Source: JAYPEY01 sp047618185 (GTDB lineage Bacteria > Verrucomicrobiota > Verrucomicrobiia > Limisphaerales > JAYPEY01). Taken from it: a DNA stretch of 18,478 nt. Both the position numbers and the translations under genes were made by a program. The stretch covers positions 1-18,478 of the forward strand of contig JBLHKZ010000097.1 in assembly GCA_047618185.1 (NCBI GenBank), in the 5' to 3' direction. How positions within the stretch are numbered: the stretch's first letter is position 1; each line of letters begins with the position of its first letter. This document shows positions 1 through 6,434 of this stretch, piece by piece. Below the pieces are notes generated by a model. That model was not told the DNA's origin. It worked only from the letters and a program-made list of their open reading frames with translations, and made no database searches.

Positions 1-1
1 G

Positions 2-475
2 ACGAAGCGAGCTATGGCCGGGTTGTCAAATTCCCGAATTGCCCTCGCGAAGGCCGCCAATAAACAGCGTGAGTTCGAGGAGGCGGATCGACAGATTGTC
101 CAGTTGTTGCGCCTCGACCCGGAGAACAAGAAGGCGCTCGAATATCGGGACTACAATCGCGAGGTGGCCAAGGCCCACGAAGGCAGGACGCCCAGCCGCG
201 AGACGCTTGCGCGAGCCGGTGTGAGATCGAAGCAGAAAGCGGAGATCAACACCATGGTCCGGGACGGCAAGCTGTTCTACGAGATGCGCCTGCTCGGCGA
301 GGCGAAGTCGAAACTGAAGCAGGCCATCAAGATGGACCCCTCGCATCGCGCGGCCTACTACTACCTGAGCCTGATCCAGGAGGCGCAATACGGAGACGCG
401 GCCCGCAAGCGCGACCTGATGCAGAAGGAGCGGCTCGTGGATGTCGAGCGCGAGTGGAATGAGTTCTTGAAATAG
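2..475 (+). CDS. TPR-domain protein, C-terminal part (5' end outside the window)
   Basis: The reading frame is open to the window edge, so this is the 3' part of a longer gene; the ATG at 14 is probably internal. The visible 157 codons contain at least two TPR-like helical pairs. One sits around residues 18-45 of the ATG-based numbering (EFEEADRQIVQLLRLDPENKKALE). The other is near the end, with the motif LGEAKSKLKQAIKMDPSHRAAYYYL. The protein ends in a charged segment, VEREWNEFLK. In Verrucomicrobia this kind of TPR block usually stands before a secretin-type module within one long protein; here it stops, and modules of that type appear in the next two genes. A scaffold role in an envelope or secretion complex is inferred. 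No catalytic motif is seen. TPR assignment is fairly sure; the function is unknown. Confidence 0.7.
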   Translation, partial: TKRAMAGLSNSRIALAKAANKQREFEEADRQIVQLLRLDPENKKALEYRDYNREVAKAHEGRTPSRETLARAGVRSKQKAEINTMVRDGKLFYEMRLLGEAKSKLKQAIKMDPSHRAAYYYLSLIQEAQYGDAARKRDLMQKERLVDVEREWNEFLK

Positions 476-610
476 GGAAGCGGGCCGGACGTGTGGCAAT
501 GCCTTGAATGGCGCCTGTTCCGATTAAAGTCCACCCATCCCTGACCCTCTGCCTGGGACTGTGCTTTGCCCATGAGTATGCAATCCGCGGCGTTGTCTCA
601 TTTCCCTTTA

Positions 611-831
611 TCCCAACGGGATTACGCCCTCCAGCCCAAGGTTAGCCTACCGCGACAGCGGCTGGTCTACCTTGGGTTTTGTGCCCCTGTGCGAAACAAC
701 CCCAACGGGGTTGCGCCCAAAGGGCCGATGATGGGCGCAACACCTTCGGCGTTGAAAATGCTTTTTGAACATTGTTCCCAGGGTGGGTCGTGCCTCCCAA
801 CCTTGGGCTTTGGGGCGGAATCCCGTTGGGA
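611..831. repeat. Large imperfect palindrome (candidate dispersed intergenic repeat)
   Basis: The outer arms 611-646 and 796-831 are reverse complements with 30 of 36 positions matching by hand count; both carry the motif CCCAACGGGATT and its complement. Near the centre, 710-719 (GTTGCGCCCA) and 732-741 (TGGGCGCAAC) form a perfect 10-bp stem with a 12-nt loop. Similar CCCAACGGG motifs recur inside the element at 701-709. Such nested inverted repeats suggest a non-autonomous mobile or REP-like element. It encodes no credible protein. Whether it is present in many copies in the genome cannot be judged from one window. Confidence 0.7.
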
Positions 832-896
832 TTCGAATGCGACCGTTTCGAGAACGTATGGGCAAAACTCAACTCTCAGGAGGGGAACTGTCCTTG

Positions 897-958
897 CGGA
901 CGGAAGGAGCGCTTTTCTGGTTCCTGTCGGCGAAGAGGTCAGAGTTGGGTTCCGTCCG
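897..958. repeat. Short inverted repeat upstream of the secretin-like gene
   Basis: CGGACGGAA at 897-905 and TTCCGTCCG at 950-958 are perfect reverse complements separated by 44 bases. There is no T-tract, so this is not an evident terminator. It lies between the large palindrome and the next gene and could be an extension of the repeat element or a regulator site; nothing in the sequence decides this. Confidence 0.4.
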
Positions 959-1091
959 AAGAACACAAAGCTTTTCATATAACTGCAACGTCCTCACCAC
1001 CGACTCTGCAATTTGAAATCCATTGCGTCCGGAATGAATTGCTTCATCATGCGTCTTCATTCGTAGCCTCAGAAAATTGCCAGCGAATCGC

Positions 1092-3686
1092 ATGAAATCT
1101 ATACCCCCTTTTTTCCCTCTCGCCCCTTTCGCGCTCGCGGCGGCAGCATTGCTTTCCACATCGTGCGGCACCGTTAATCCGAACGGCAAGGACGGTCGAT
1201 CGAGAGCGGGAAACGCCCCGGCAGGAAATGGAGTTGTTTGGGGACAAGCAACGCTGATCGGCGGCAGGCCCACGCACCCAATTATGACAAAGCAAGGGCG
1301 TCGTCCCTTGTCTCTCAACGGTTTTGAAGTGGATGACGACCACCGACTCGGCAACGTCTTCGTTTACATTTCTCGCGGACTCGAAGGGCGGGTATTCGAA
1401 CCCCCAGCGGATCCAGTCATCGTCGAATGTCGCGGAGTAGGATTTCACGCCCCTGTCGCGGGCGCCCGGCCAGATCAAAAAGTCATTTGGAAAACCGTCG
1501 GGAAGGCGACGCAGACAATCGTTTCCCATCCGGTGTCGCCAGGCAATCCAGCTTTCAAGCACGACCTGCTCTCAAATGTGACTATCGAGACTCGCTATCC
1601 GGCGCCCGAACTTTTCCTTCGCCATGCAACGGGCCCGGCTCCAGAGCAGAACGCCTATTTGTGCGTTGTCGAGCACCCCTATTTTGCAGTCACGGATAAA
1701 CACGGCAGATTCGCGCTGCCCGGAGTTCTGCCGCGGGGCCGATATACTCTGACCGCGCGCCATGCCCTCGCGGGCGAGGTTTCAACGGAAGTGATTTTGT
1801 CGGGCGGGGACAACGCCCGCATGGAAGTCGTTCTTGCCGTCCCCGGCAGTGGCCAGGCCAGCCGAGTGGCAGCTGTGGAATCCGTGCCCGCTTCGGCGAA
1901 AGTCCGCGCCGCCAGCTCTCGAAAACTGGAACCCGCGCCGGTCGCGCCCAGAAAAATCGAACTGCAGAAACCCGCGATCGCAGTCAAGCCACCACCAACT
2001 CCAGCGCCGGTCCGGCGTCCAGGCGAGGCTTCGCGCGATCGCTTACAGGCCAAACTCAAATCGATGGTCTTTGAAGAAGTCCTCTACGACGACCTGCCGC
2101 TGGGCGAGGTCGTGCGTTATTTGGACAGCGAGACCCGAAAGAAAGATCCCAACGGGAAGGGCGTGCATTTCCTATTTGCTCACAGTCGTGTGAAACCTCA
2201 AGTCACCGGCCAAGACGCGATTGGCCGGCCAGGCCCACCCGGCGCCAGCAGGCCCGGAGCCACTCAGCGGAAACGCACCCCGCCTCTCCTGGATGCCTTC
2301 GGTCAGCCAATCGGCAGGGGTTTGCCGCCCAGCGGTTCTATTGATCTGGAGAACACGATCATTACAATCGATCCCCCGATTCGGGATGTTCGGCTGGCCG
2401 ATCTGCTGGATGCGATTGTGAAGTCCGCGAATGCGCCGATTGAATACTTGATCGAAGACTACGCGATCGTTTTTCAATCGAAGCAGGGCGAATCGGTGAA
2501 GCGATCGTCGCGCTTGAGTGGAGCTGCACCCAACACACCGAAAGGAGATATCATCGACAAATTGAACTCGATTCAATTTCCCGAAGTTCTGTTCGACGAC
2601 CTGCCGTTGGGCGAGGCGTTGAAATTCATGGGGCGGGAAGCGCGAAAGCTCGATCCCGACGGCAAAGGCGTGAATATCCTTATTGAGGAAAACCCAAAAA
2701 CGGCCTCGCGGTCGAAGCCGGGACCGTGGCCCGTCGATCTGAAGAATGTGATCATTAGTCTGGATCCTCCCCTTCGCGATTTGACCCTGGCGCAGGCGCT
2801 CGACGCTATCGTTCGCACCGCGGATGAACCCATCGAATTCCGGATCGAGAACTATGGCGTCGTTTTCTATTCCCGTGCGCAGCCGGTGGAGTCGAACGAA
2901 ACGACCTTGTTTACCCGCGTGTTCAAAGTGGACTCCGAACGCCTGCTGAAAGGCTTGCGGGATTCCTATTCCGGCGACTCCGCGAATGCCTCGATTCAAT
3001 CGCTGTTCAGCTCGGCTCTAGGGAACGGCGCGCCCGGCGGCGGCGAGCCAAACGTGGTTCTCAACGCCGATGGCGGCGCCCTGCTCGTGCGCGCGACCGA
3101 GGGGGACTTGGAGCGGATTCAAGCGCTGGTCGAGGTTCTCGATCTGGCGCCCGCGCAGGTGTCGCTCGATGTGCGGATCATGGAAGTGGCTGTAAAGGAT
3201 TTCGACCGTTACATCGAATCGCATCCCATCTATTCGCAGACGCTCAACACGGAGAATTTTAACGGCATTCTGACCGAAGCGGAGTTTCGGGATATGCTGA
3301 AGAGGCTGTCCGGGATGAAGGGCGCGCGACTCGTCTACGCGCCCAGCGTCACTACACTGAGCGGCCATCTGGCGGAATTTCAGTTCGATCCCGAAACAAC
3401 TTTGTCGATCGAACCCACGGTCGGGCCGGATGGAAAGAACGTGCGTATGAATGTCGTCTTCGTGTTGTTCTCGCAGGGAAAAGCCAACGAGGACGAAGCC
3501 AAACCCAACCAAAGCCTGAAGACTACGACCGGCGTCCAGAACCGGCAAACCATCATGCTCGGGGGATTGATCAAGTCCGACGGCCAGGGTCGAAGCCGCC
3601 TGTCATCGAGGGATAAGAACGTGATCATGCTGTTGATTACGCCTACGGTTGTGAACGCCCCCGGTGAGTCCTCAAGCGAAAAATAG
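1092..3686 (+). CDS. Secretin-like lipoprotein with cupredoxin/carboxypeptidase-regulatory-like N-terminus and duplicated module
   Basis: I choose the ATG at 1092 (864 aa) over a TTG at 1077 because it starts directly with a signal sequence ending in LLSTSC, an imperfect lipobox with Cys25. Residues ~45-250 resemble the cupredoxin-like plus carboxypeptidase-regulatory-like domain of envelope proteins (EHPYFAVTDKHGRFALPGV), but the usual Cu-binding His/Cys pattern is degraded. A proline-rich linker follows. Residues ~314-464 and ~486-594 are two copies of one module: FEEVLYDDLPLGEVVRYLDS, then KDPNGKGVHFLF, then DPPIRD and LDAIV. Residues ~600-860 are a secretin-type end, with GVQNRQTIMLGGLI and NVIMLLITPTVVN. 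An outer-membrane or periplasmic ring protein of type II/IV-pilus ancestry is inferred. It is followed after 23 bases by a gene carrying one more module copy, so the two are probably an operon. The substrate is unknown. Confidence 0.75.
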   Translation: MKSIPPFFPLAPFALAAAALLSTSCGTVNPNGKDGRSRAGNAPAGNGVVWGQATLIGGRPTHPIMTKQGRRPLSLNGFEVDDDHRLGNVFVYISRGLEGRVFEPPADPVIVECRGVGFHAPVAGARPDQKVIWKTVGKATQTIVSHPVSPGNPAFKHDLLSNVTIETRYPAPELFLRHATGPAPEQNAYLCVVEHPYFAVTDKHGRFALPGVLPRGRYTLTARHALAGEVSTEVILSGGDNARMEVVLAVPGSGQASRVAAVESVPASAKVRAASSRKLEPAPVAPRKIELQKPAIAVKPPPTPAPVRRPGEASRDRLQAKLKSMVFEEVLYDDLPLGEVVRYLDSETRKKDPNGKGVHFLFAHSRVKPQVTGQDAIGRPGPPGASRPGATQRKRTPPLLDAFGQPIGRGLPPSGSIDLENTIITIDPPIRDVRLADLLDAIVKSANAPIEYLIEDYAIVFQSKQGESVKRSSRLSGAAPNTPKGDIIDKLNSIQFPEVLFDDLPLGEALKFMGREARKLDPDGKGVNILIEENPKTASRSKPGPWPVDLKNVIISLDPPLRDLTLAQALDAIVRTADEPIEFRIENYGVVFYSRAQPVESNETTLFTRVFKVDSERLLKGLRDSYSGDSANASIQSLFSSALGNGAPGGGEPNVVLNADGGALLVRATEGDLERIQALVEVLDLAPAQVSLDVRIMEVAVKDFDRYIESHPIYSQTLNTENFNGILTEAEFRDMLKRLSGMKGARLVYAPSVTTLSGHLAEFQFDPETTLSIEPTVGPDGKNVRMNVVFVLFSQGKANEDEAKPNQSLKTTTGVQNRQTIMLGGLIKSDGQGRSRLSSRDKNVIMLLITPTVVNAPGESSSEK

Positions 3687-3698
3687 ACGGAACCCGCG

Positions 3699-3704
3699 AA
3701 AGGA
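3699..3704 (+). promoter_or_regulatory. Ribosome binding site of the single-module lipoprotein gene
   Basis: AAAGGA stands five bases before the ATG at 3710. It is one of the few clear Shine-Dalgarno-like sites in this window and supports that start. Its position in the 23-base gap after the preceding stop is consistent with co-transcription. Confidence 0.55.
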
Positions 3705-3709
3705 CTGCG

Positions 3710-4507
3710 ATGAACGCCAGAAGAATATGTCTCCTTTCATCGTCCGGTATTTTGGCGGTGGTTCTGAGCGTCGTGACGATCGGATGTCATCCTTACACTC
3801 CTCCGCCAGGCAATACTCGCGCGTATAAATCTACGGCAACGTCTTCGTCGACGGTTCCGGCGCTAGCGCGGAGCAGGACGACCGATAACGACAAATCATC
3901 GGCGCGTCGTGAGGCGATACGCCCGCCCGTTCCCAATCCGTATTTCCGCACCAACACGGTCAACGTCACCACCCGTCGACGGCAGGCGATTCTGCACAAG
4001 CTCAAGACGATCACCTTCGAGGAGATTCATCTGGATGAGATTCCGTTGTCCGAGGTGATTCGCTATTTGAACAGCGAGACCAAACGGCTGGATCCTGACA
4101 AACAAGGCGTGAATTTCCTGCTGCTGAGTCCGGCTGCTGCCGACGGTGTGTCCATCGTCGTCGACGGCCCCAATGCCGGCGCCGTCCCGGATCCCTTCGG
4201 ACCGGCTGCGCCGATCGCCGCTGGTGAGGCACGCGTGATTCATAGCGTGGATCTTGAGAATGTCGTCATCGATATTGACCCGCCTTTGCGCGATCTGCCG
4301 CTCGTCTATGTCCTGGATGCGATCGCGAAAAAGGCGGACTCTCCGATTCAATTCGCCGTGTTGGATTACGCGGTGGTCATCATGCCGAAGTCGCCCGGTC
4401 AAACCGACCGGTTCTTCCGTTCCTTTCGCGCCAACGGCGATATCTTTCAACAGGGGCTCCAGGGCGTGCAGGGTGTTCCGTTCAACGGCGTCGGTTCGTC
4501 GCAGTAA
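3710..4507 (+). CDS. Small lipoprotein-like protein with one secretin-associated module
   Basis: The protein has 265 aa and starts with a hydrophobic signal ending in VVTIGC, a lipobox-like site, so it is probably exported and lipidated at Cys26. After a Ser/Thr/Arg-rich linker comes PVPNPYFRTNTVNVTTRRRQAI, then one copy of the module found twice in the preceding protein: FEEIHLDEIPLSEVIRYLNS, LDPDKQGVNFLL, DPPLRDLPLVYVLDAIAKKA, and a final strand DYAVVIMP. No secretin barrel part follows; the protein ends in a short Gly/Gln-rich tail. In related Verrucomicrobia the NPY-x-TN segment usually joins a TPR block to the module in one polypeptide, so this looks like a separated piece of that architecture. 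A partner or pilotin-like role for the secretin-like protein is inferred only from co-occurrence. Confidence 0.7.
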   Translation: MNARRICLLSSSGILAVVLSVVTIGCHPYTPPPGNTRAYKSTATSSSTVPALARSRTTDNDKSSARREAIRPPVPNPYFRTNTVNVTTRRRQAILHKLKTITFEEIHLDEIPLSEVIRYLNSETKRLDPDKQGVNFLLLSPAAADGVSIVVDGPNAGAVPDPFGPAAPIAAGEARVIHSVDLENVVIDIDPPLRDLPLVYVLDAIAKKADSPIQFAVLDYAVVIMPKSPGQTDRFFRSFRANGDIFQQGLQGVQGVPFNGVGSSQ

Positions 4508-4530
4508 TTCCGGGCTCTCCCACCAAAAAA

Positions 4531-4557
4531 AGCCGCCGATCTTCATCGGCGGCTTTC
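4531..4557. terminator. Bidirectional rho-independent terminator between converging genes
   Basis: AGCCGCCGAT (4531-4540) and ATCGGCGGCT (4545-4554) form a perfect 10-bp stem with a CTTC loop. It is flanked by an A-run on the left (4525-4530) and T's on the right. It lies 24 bases after the plus-strand lipoprotein gene and 26 bases beyond the leuA stop on the minus strand, so it can serve both. Confidence 0.88.
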
Positions 4558-4582
4558 GCAATTTTTATGGTGAAGCTCAAAC

Positions 4583-6175
4583 TCAGGGCTGAGAACCAGA
4601 CACCTTCTTACGCTTCTTCCGCGCCTGCTTGCCGTTGCAAAGGTGGCGATTGACCGCGTTCAGATAAGCACGCGCGCTGGCTTCGATGACGTCGGTGTGA
4701 GCGCCTTTGCCGGTGACCAGTTCACCATCACCAAAGTCGACTTTTATCGTCACTTCGCCGAGCGCGTCCTTGCCCTGCGAGACGGAGCGAATGGAGTAGT
4801 CCATCAGCCGGCCGCGAGTCCGGGTCAATCGATCAATCGCTTTGAGCGTCGCGTCGACCGGACCGTCCCCTATGCCAGCGTCAACGTGGATCTTGCGCTT
4901 GTCCTTCTTTTTTCCGTCCGCCGTGCTGAGTTGAACGGTCGCCGTGGGCACCGTCTTTCCGCCGCTGGTCACGCTCAGGTATTCCAGATGCCAGGTCTCC
5001 GGCGCTTCGGTTATGTGACCCTCGACCAACGCAATCAGATCTTCGTCGTAGACGAATTTCTTCCGGTCGCCGATCTCCTTGTAACGCGCGAAGATCGCGG
5101 TGACTTCCTCGTCGCTCATCTTGAACCCGAGATGCTTCAGTCGCATGGAAACAGCGGCGCGTCCGCTGTGCTTGGTCAAGGGCAGCTCGGTCTTGCCCCA
5201 GCCGACATCCTTCGGATCCATGATCTCGTAGGTCTCACGCATTTTCAAAATGCCGTCCTGGTGAATGCCGCTTGAGTGGGCGAAGGCATTCTCTCCGACG
5301 ATCGCCTTGCTGCGCTGCACTGGCAATCCGCTCATGCGGGCGACGAGCTTCGAGGTCTTGACGATCTCATCGGTCTTCACTCCGATCTTGTAATCGCCGA
5401 AGTAATCGCTGCGTGTCTTTAGGCTCATGACGACTTCCTCGAGCGAGGCGTTGCCAGCCCGTTCGCCGATCCCGTTGATCGTGCATTCGACCTGCCGCGC
5501 GCCCGCCTGAACCGCCGCGACTGAATTGGCGACCGCGAGGCCCAGATCGTTGTGGCAGTGCACGCTGATGATCGCCTTGCCCGACTTGAACTGCGGCACG
5601 GACTCATACAAATGAGCGATCAATTCGCCGAATTCGCCAGGCACGGCCCAACCCACCGTGTCAGGGATATTGACCGTGGTCGCGCCCGCGTCGACCACCG
5701 CCTGGCAAATCTCGACCATGAAATCGGGCTCGGTGCGGGACGCGTCTTCGGGCGAGAATTCCACATCGTCGACGAGGCCCTTGGCGCGCTTCACGCCTTC
5801 GACGGCCATCTTGAGAATCTGGCTCTGCGCCTTTCCCAGTTTATGCTCGCGATGAATTTTTGACGTCGCGAGGAAGACATGGATGCGTCCCTTTTTGCCG
5901 GCCGGCTTTACCGCCTCGCCGGCGGCGTCAATGTCCCGCGACACGCAACGCGCGAGCCCGGTGATGATCGGCCCCTTGACCTGTTTGGCGATCGTGCTGA
6001 CGGCCGTAAAGTCGCCCTCGCTGATCACGGGAAAACCCGCCTCGATGACATCGACCTTGAGCCGGCCGAGCTGACGCGCGACCTCCAGCTTTTCGCGGAG
6101 GTTCATGGAGGCTCCAGGACATTGCTCGCCATCGCGCAGCGTAGTGTCGAATATCTTGATTCGATTATTTTTCAT
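4583..6175 (-). CDS. leuA: 2-isopropylmalate synthase
   Basis: LeuA condenses acetyl-CoA with 2-oxoisovalerate to give 2-isopropylmalate, the first committed step of leucine synthesis, in the cytoplasm. The 530-aa length fits the long bacterial type. The TIM-barrel catalytic part shows DTTLRDGEQ at residues 10-18 and the metal-binding HCHNDLGLA at 206-214. It also has the NGIGERAGNASLEEV segment and the HSSGIHQDG loop. The C-terminal ~130 residues, with PVDATLKAID and the final ARAYLNAVNR, match the LeuA allosteric domain that senses leucine. Other leu genes are not adjacent. The start ATG is preceded by no strong Shine-Dalgarno site. Upstream lies a leader region with all parts of a leucine-codon attenuator, so transcriptional control by leucyl-tRNA supply is very likely. 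Homocitrate or citramalate synthases are related alternatives but fit less well. Confidence 0.95.
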   Translation of the reverse strand: MKNNRIKIFDTTLRDGEQCPGASMNLREKLEVARQLGRLKVDVIEAGFPVISEGDFTAVSTIAKQVKGPIITGLARCVSRDIDAAGEAVKPAGKKGRIHVFLATSKIHREHKLGKAQSQILKMAVEGVKRAKGLVDDVEFSPEDASRTEPDFMVEICQAVVDAGATTVNIPDTVGWAVPGEFGELIAHLYESVPQFKSGKAIISVHCHNDLGLAVANSVAAVQAGARQVECTINGIGERAGNASLEEVVMSLKTRSDYFGDYKIGVKTDEIVKTSKLVARMSGLPVQRSKAIVGENAFAHSSGIHQDGILKMRETYEIMDPKDVGWGKTELPLTKHSGRAAVSMRLKHLGFKMSDEEVTAIFARYKEIGDRKKFVYDEDLIALVEGHITEAPETWHLEYLSVTSGGKTVPTATVQLSTADGKKKDKRKIHVDAGIGDGPVDATLKAIDRLTRTRGRLMDYSIRSVSQGKDALGEVTIKVDFGDGELVTGKGAHTDVIEASARAYLNAVNRHLCNGKQARKKRKKVSGSQP

Positions 6176-6251
6176 GACTTCGGACTTTTCTGTTTTTGGT
6201 TTTGTTTAGCGCCTTTCCGATCCTTCAGACCGGCACTGTGGCGATAAACAA

Positions 6252-6282
6252 AAACCCCACTGCCAATCTGACAGTGGGGTTT
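6252..6282 (-). terminator. Attenuator terminator of the leuA leader
   Basis: Read on the minus strand, AAACCCCACTG (6262-6252 side pairs with 6282-6272) forms an 11-bp stem with a 9-nt loop, followed at once by the U-rich tract TTTTTGTTTAT. It sits 20 bases after the stop of the Leu-rich leader ORF and about 76 bases before the leuA ATG. Its 5' arm can alternatively pair with the end of the leader ORF. It could instead simply terminate the upstream SUMF1-like gene, but the position after the leader ORF favours attenuation. Confidence 0.85.
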
Positions 6283-6317
6283 GGAAAAGCTTTGGAATCG
6301 CTTAGAACCCGACTGTC
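6270..6317 (-). promoter_or_regulatory. Antiterminator pairing of the leuA attenuator
   Basis: On the minus strand GACAGTCGGGTT (6317-6306), which overlaps the last codons of the leader ORF, is complementary to AACCCCACTGTC (6281-6270), the 5' arm of the terminator, at 11 of 12 positions (one C-C mismatch). Forming this pair would destroy the terminator. The same upstream segment directly adjoins the 3' half of the control hairpin, so the two structures compete in the classical way. Confidence 0.75.
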
Positions 6318-6376
6318 GCGCTGCCCAGAAGCAGCGCGTCCGTAAGGAGCAGGGTCAATGTCTGATTTCGATTCAC
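6302..6376 (-). CDS. Leucine-rich leader peptide of leuA (attenuator peptide)
   Basis: A 24-codon ORF runs from GTG at 6376 to TAA at 6302. Seven of its codons are leucine, clustered as LTLLLTDALLL at positions 7-17, using TTG, CTG, CTC and CTT. No ATG precedes it in frame; a TGA closes the frame upstream, so GTG is the likely start (TTG at codon 7 is a less likely one). Its function is expected to be cis-acting: a ribosome stalled on the Leu codons at low charged tRNA-Leu would free the antiterminator and let leuA be transcribed. It corresponds in logic to the leuL leader of enterobacteria, but the peptide sequence is different. No strong Shine-Dalgarno site is visible. Translation is inferred; the structure of the following RNA is the main support. 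Confidence 0.78.
   Translation of the reverse strand: MNRNQTLTLLLTDALLLGSATVGF
6317..6338 (-). promoter_or_regulatory. Control-codon hairpin (1:2 stem) in the leuA leader
   Basis: CGCGCTGC (6317-6324) and GCAGCGCG (6331-6338) pair perfectly over 8 bp with a 6-nt loop. On the minus strand the stem spans the second cluster of Leu codons (CTG CTT CTG) in the leader ORF. This is the expected place of the pause hairpin that a moving ribosome melts. Confidence 0.7.
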
Positions 6377-6383
6377 GACCAGA

Positions 6384-6412
6384 TGACTAGTCCGGTTTGC
6401 TCAGCGGGTCAA
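6384..6412 (-). promoter_or_regulatory. Possible promoter of the leuA leader transcript
   Basis: On the minus strand TTGACC (6412-6407) matches the -35 consensus at five of six bases, and a 17-base spacer leads to TAGTCA (6389-6384), a poor -10. If it is used, transcription would start almost at the GTG of the leader ORF, making that ORF leaderless or nearly so. The weak -10 keeps confidence low. Confidence 0.3.
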
Positions 6413-6434
6413 CGGGTTTTTTGAGAAGGCGGAA

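Larger units (their letters stand above)
476..1091. other. Intergenic region with palindromic element, no convincing gene
   Basis: This 616-bp gap separates the TPR gene from the secretin-like gene. Several short open frames cross it on both strands, but they read through inverted repeats, mirror each other and show no recognisable domain, so I do not call them genes. It holds a ~220-bp imperfect palindrome (611-831) and a further 9-bp inverted repeat (897-905 with 950-958). A short segment near 531-550 also occurs in inverted orientation at about 15169-15186. A promoter for the downstream gene must lie here, but I cannot place it. Confidence 0.6.

Noticed and set aside
566..1095. Several 70-140-codon frames across the palindromic region, e.g. 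566-982 and 772-1095
   Set aside because: They read through inverted repeats on both strands, with similar peptides in several frames; this is repeat sequence, not protein coding.
6252..6282. Hairpin interpreted only as the terminator of the SUMF1-like gene
   Set aside because: It lies ~150 bases beyond that gene's stop, follows a Leu-rich mini-ORF, and its 5' arm has an alternative partner at the ORF end; attenuation explains all of these together.
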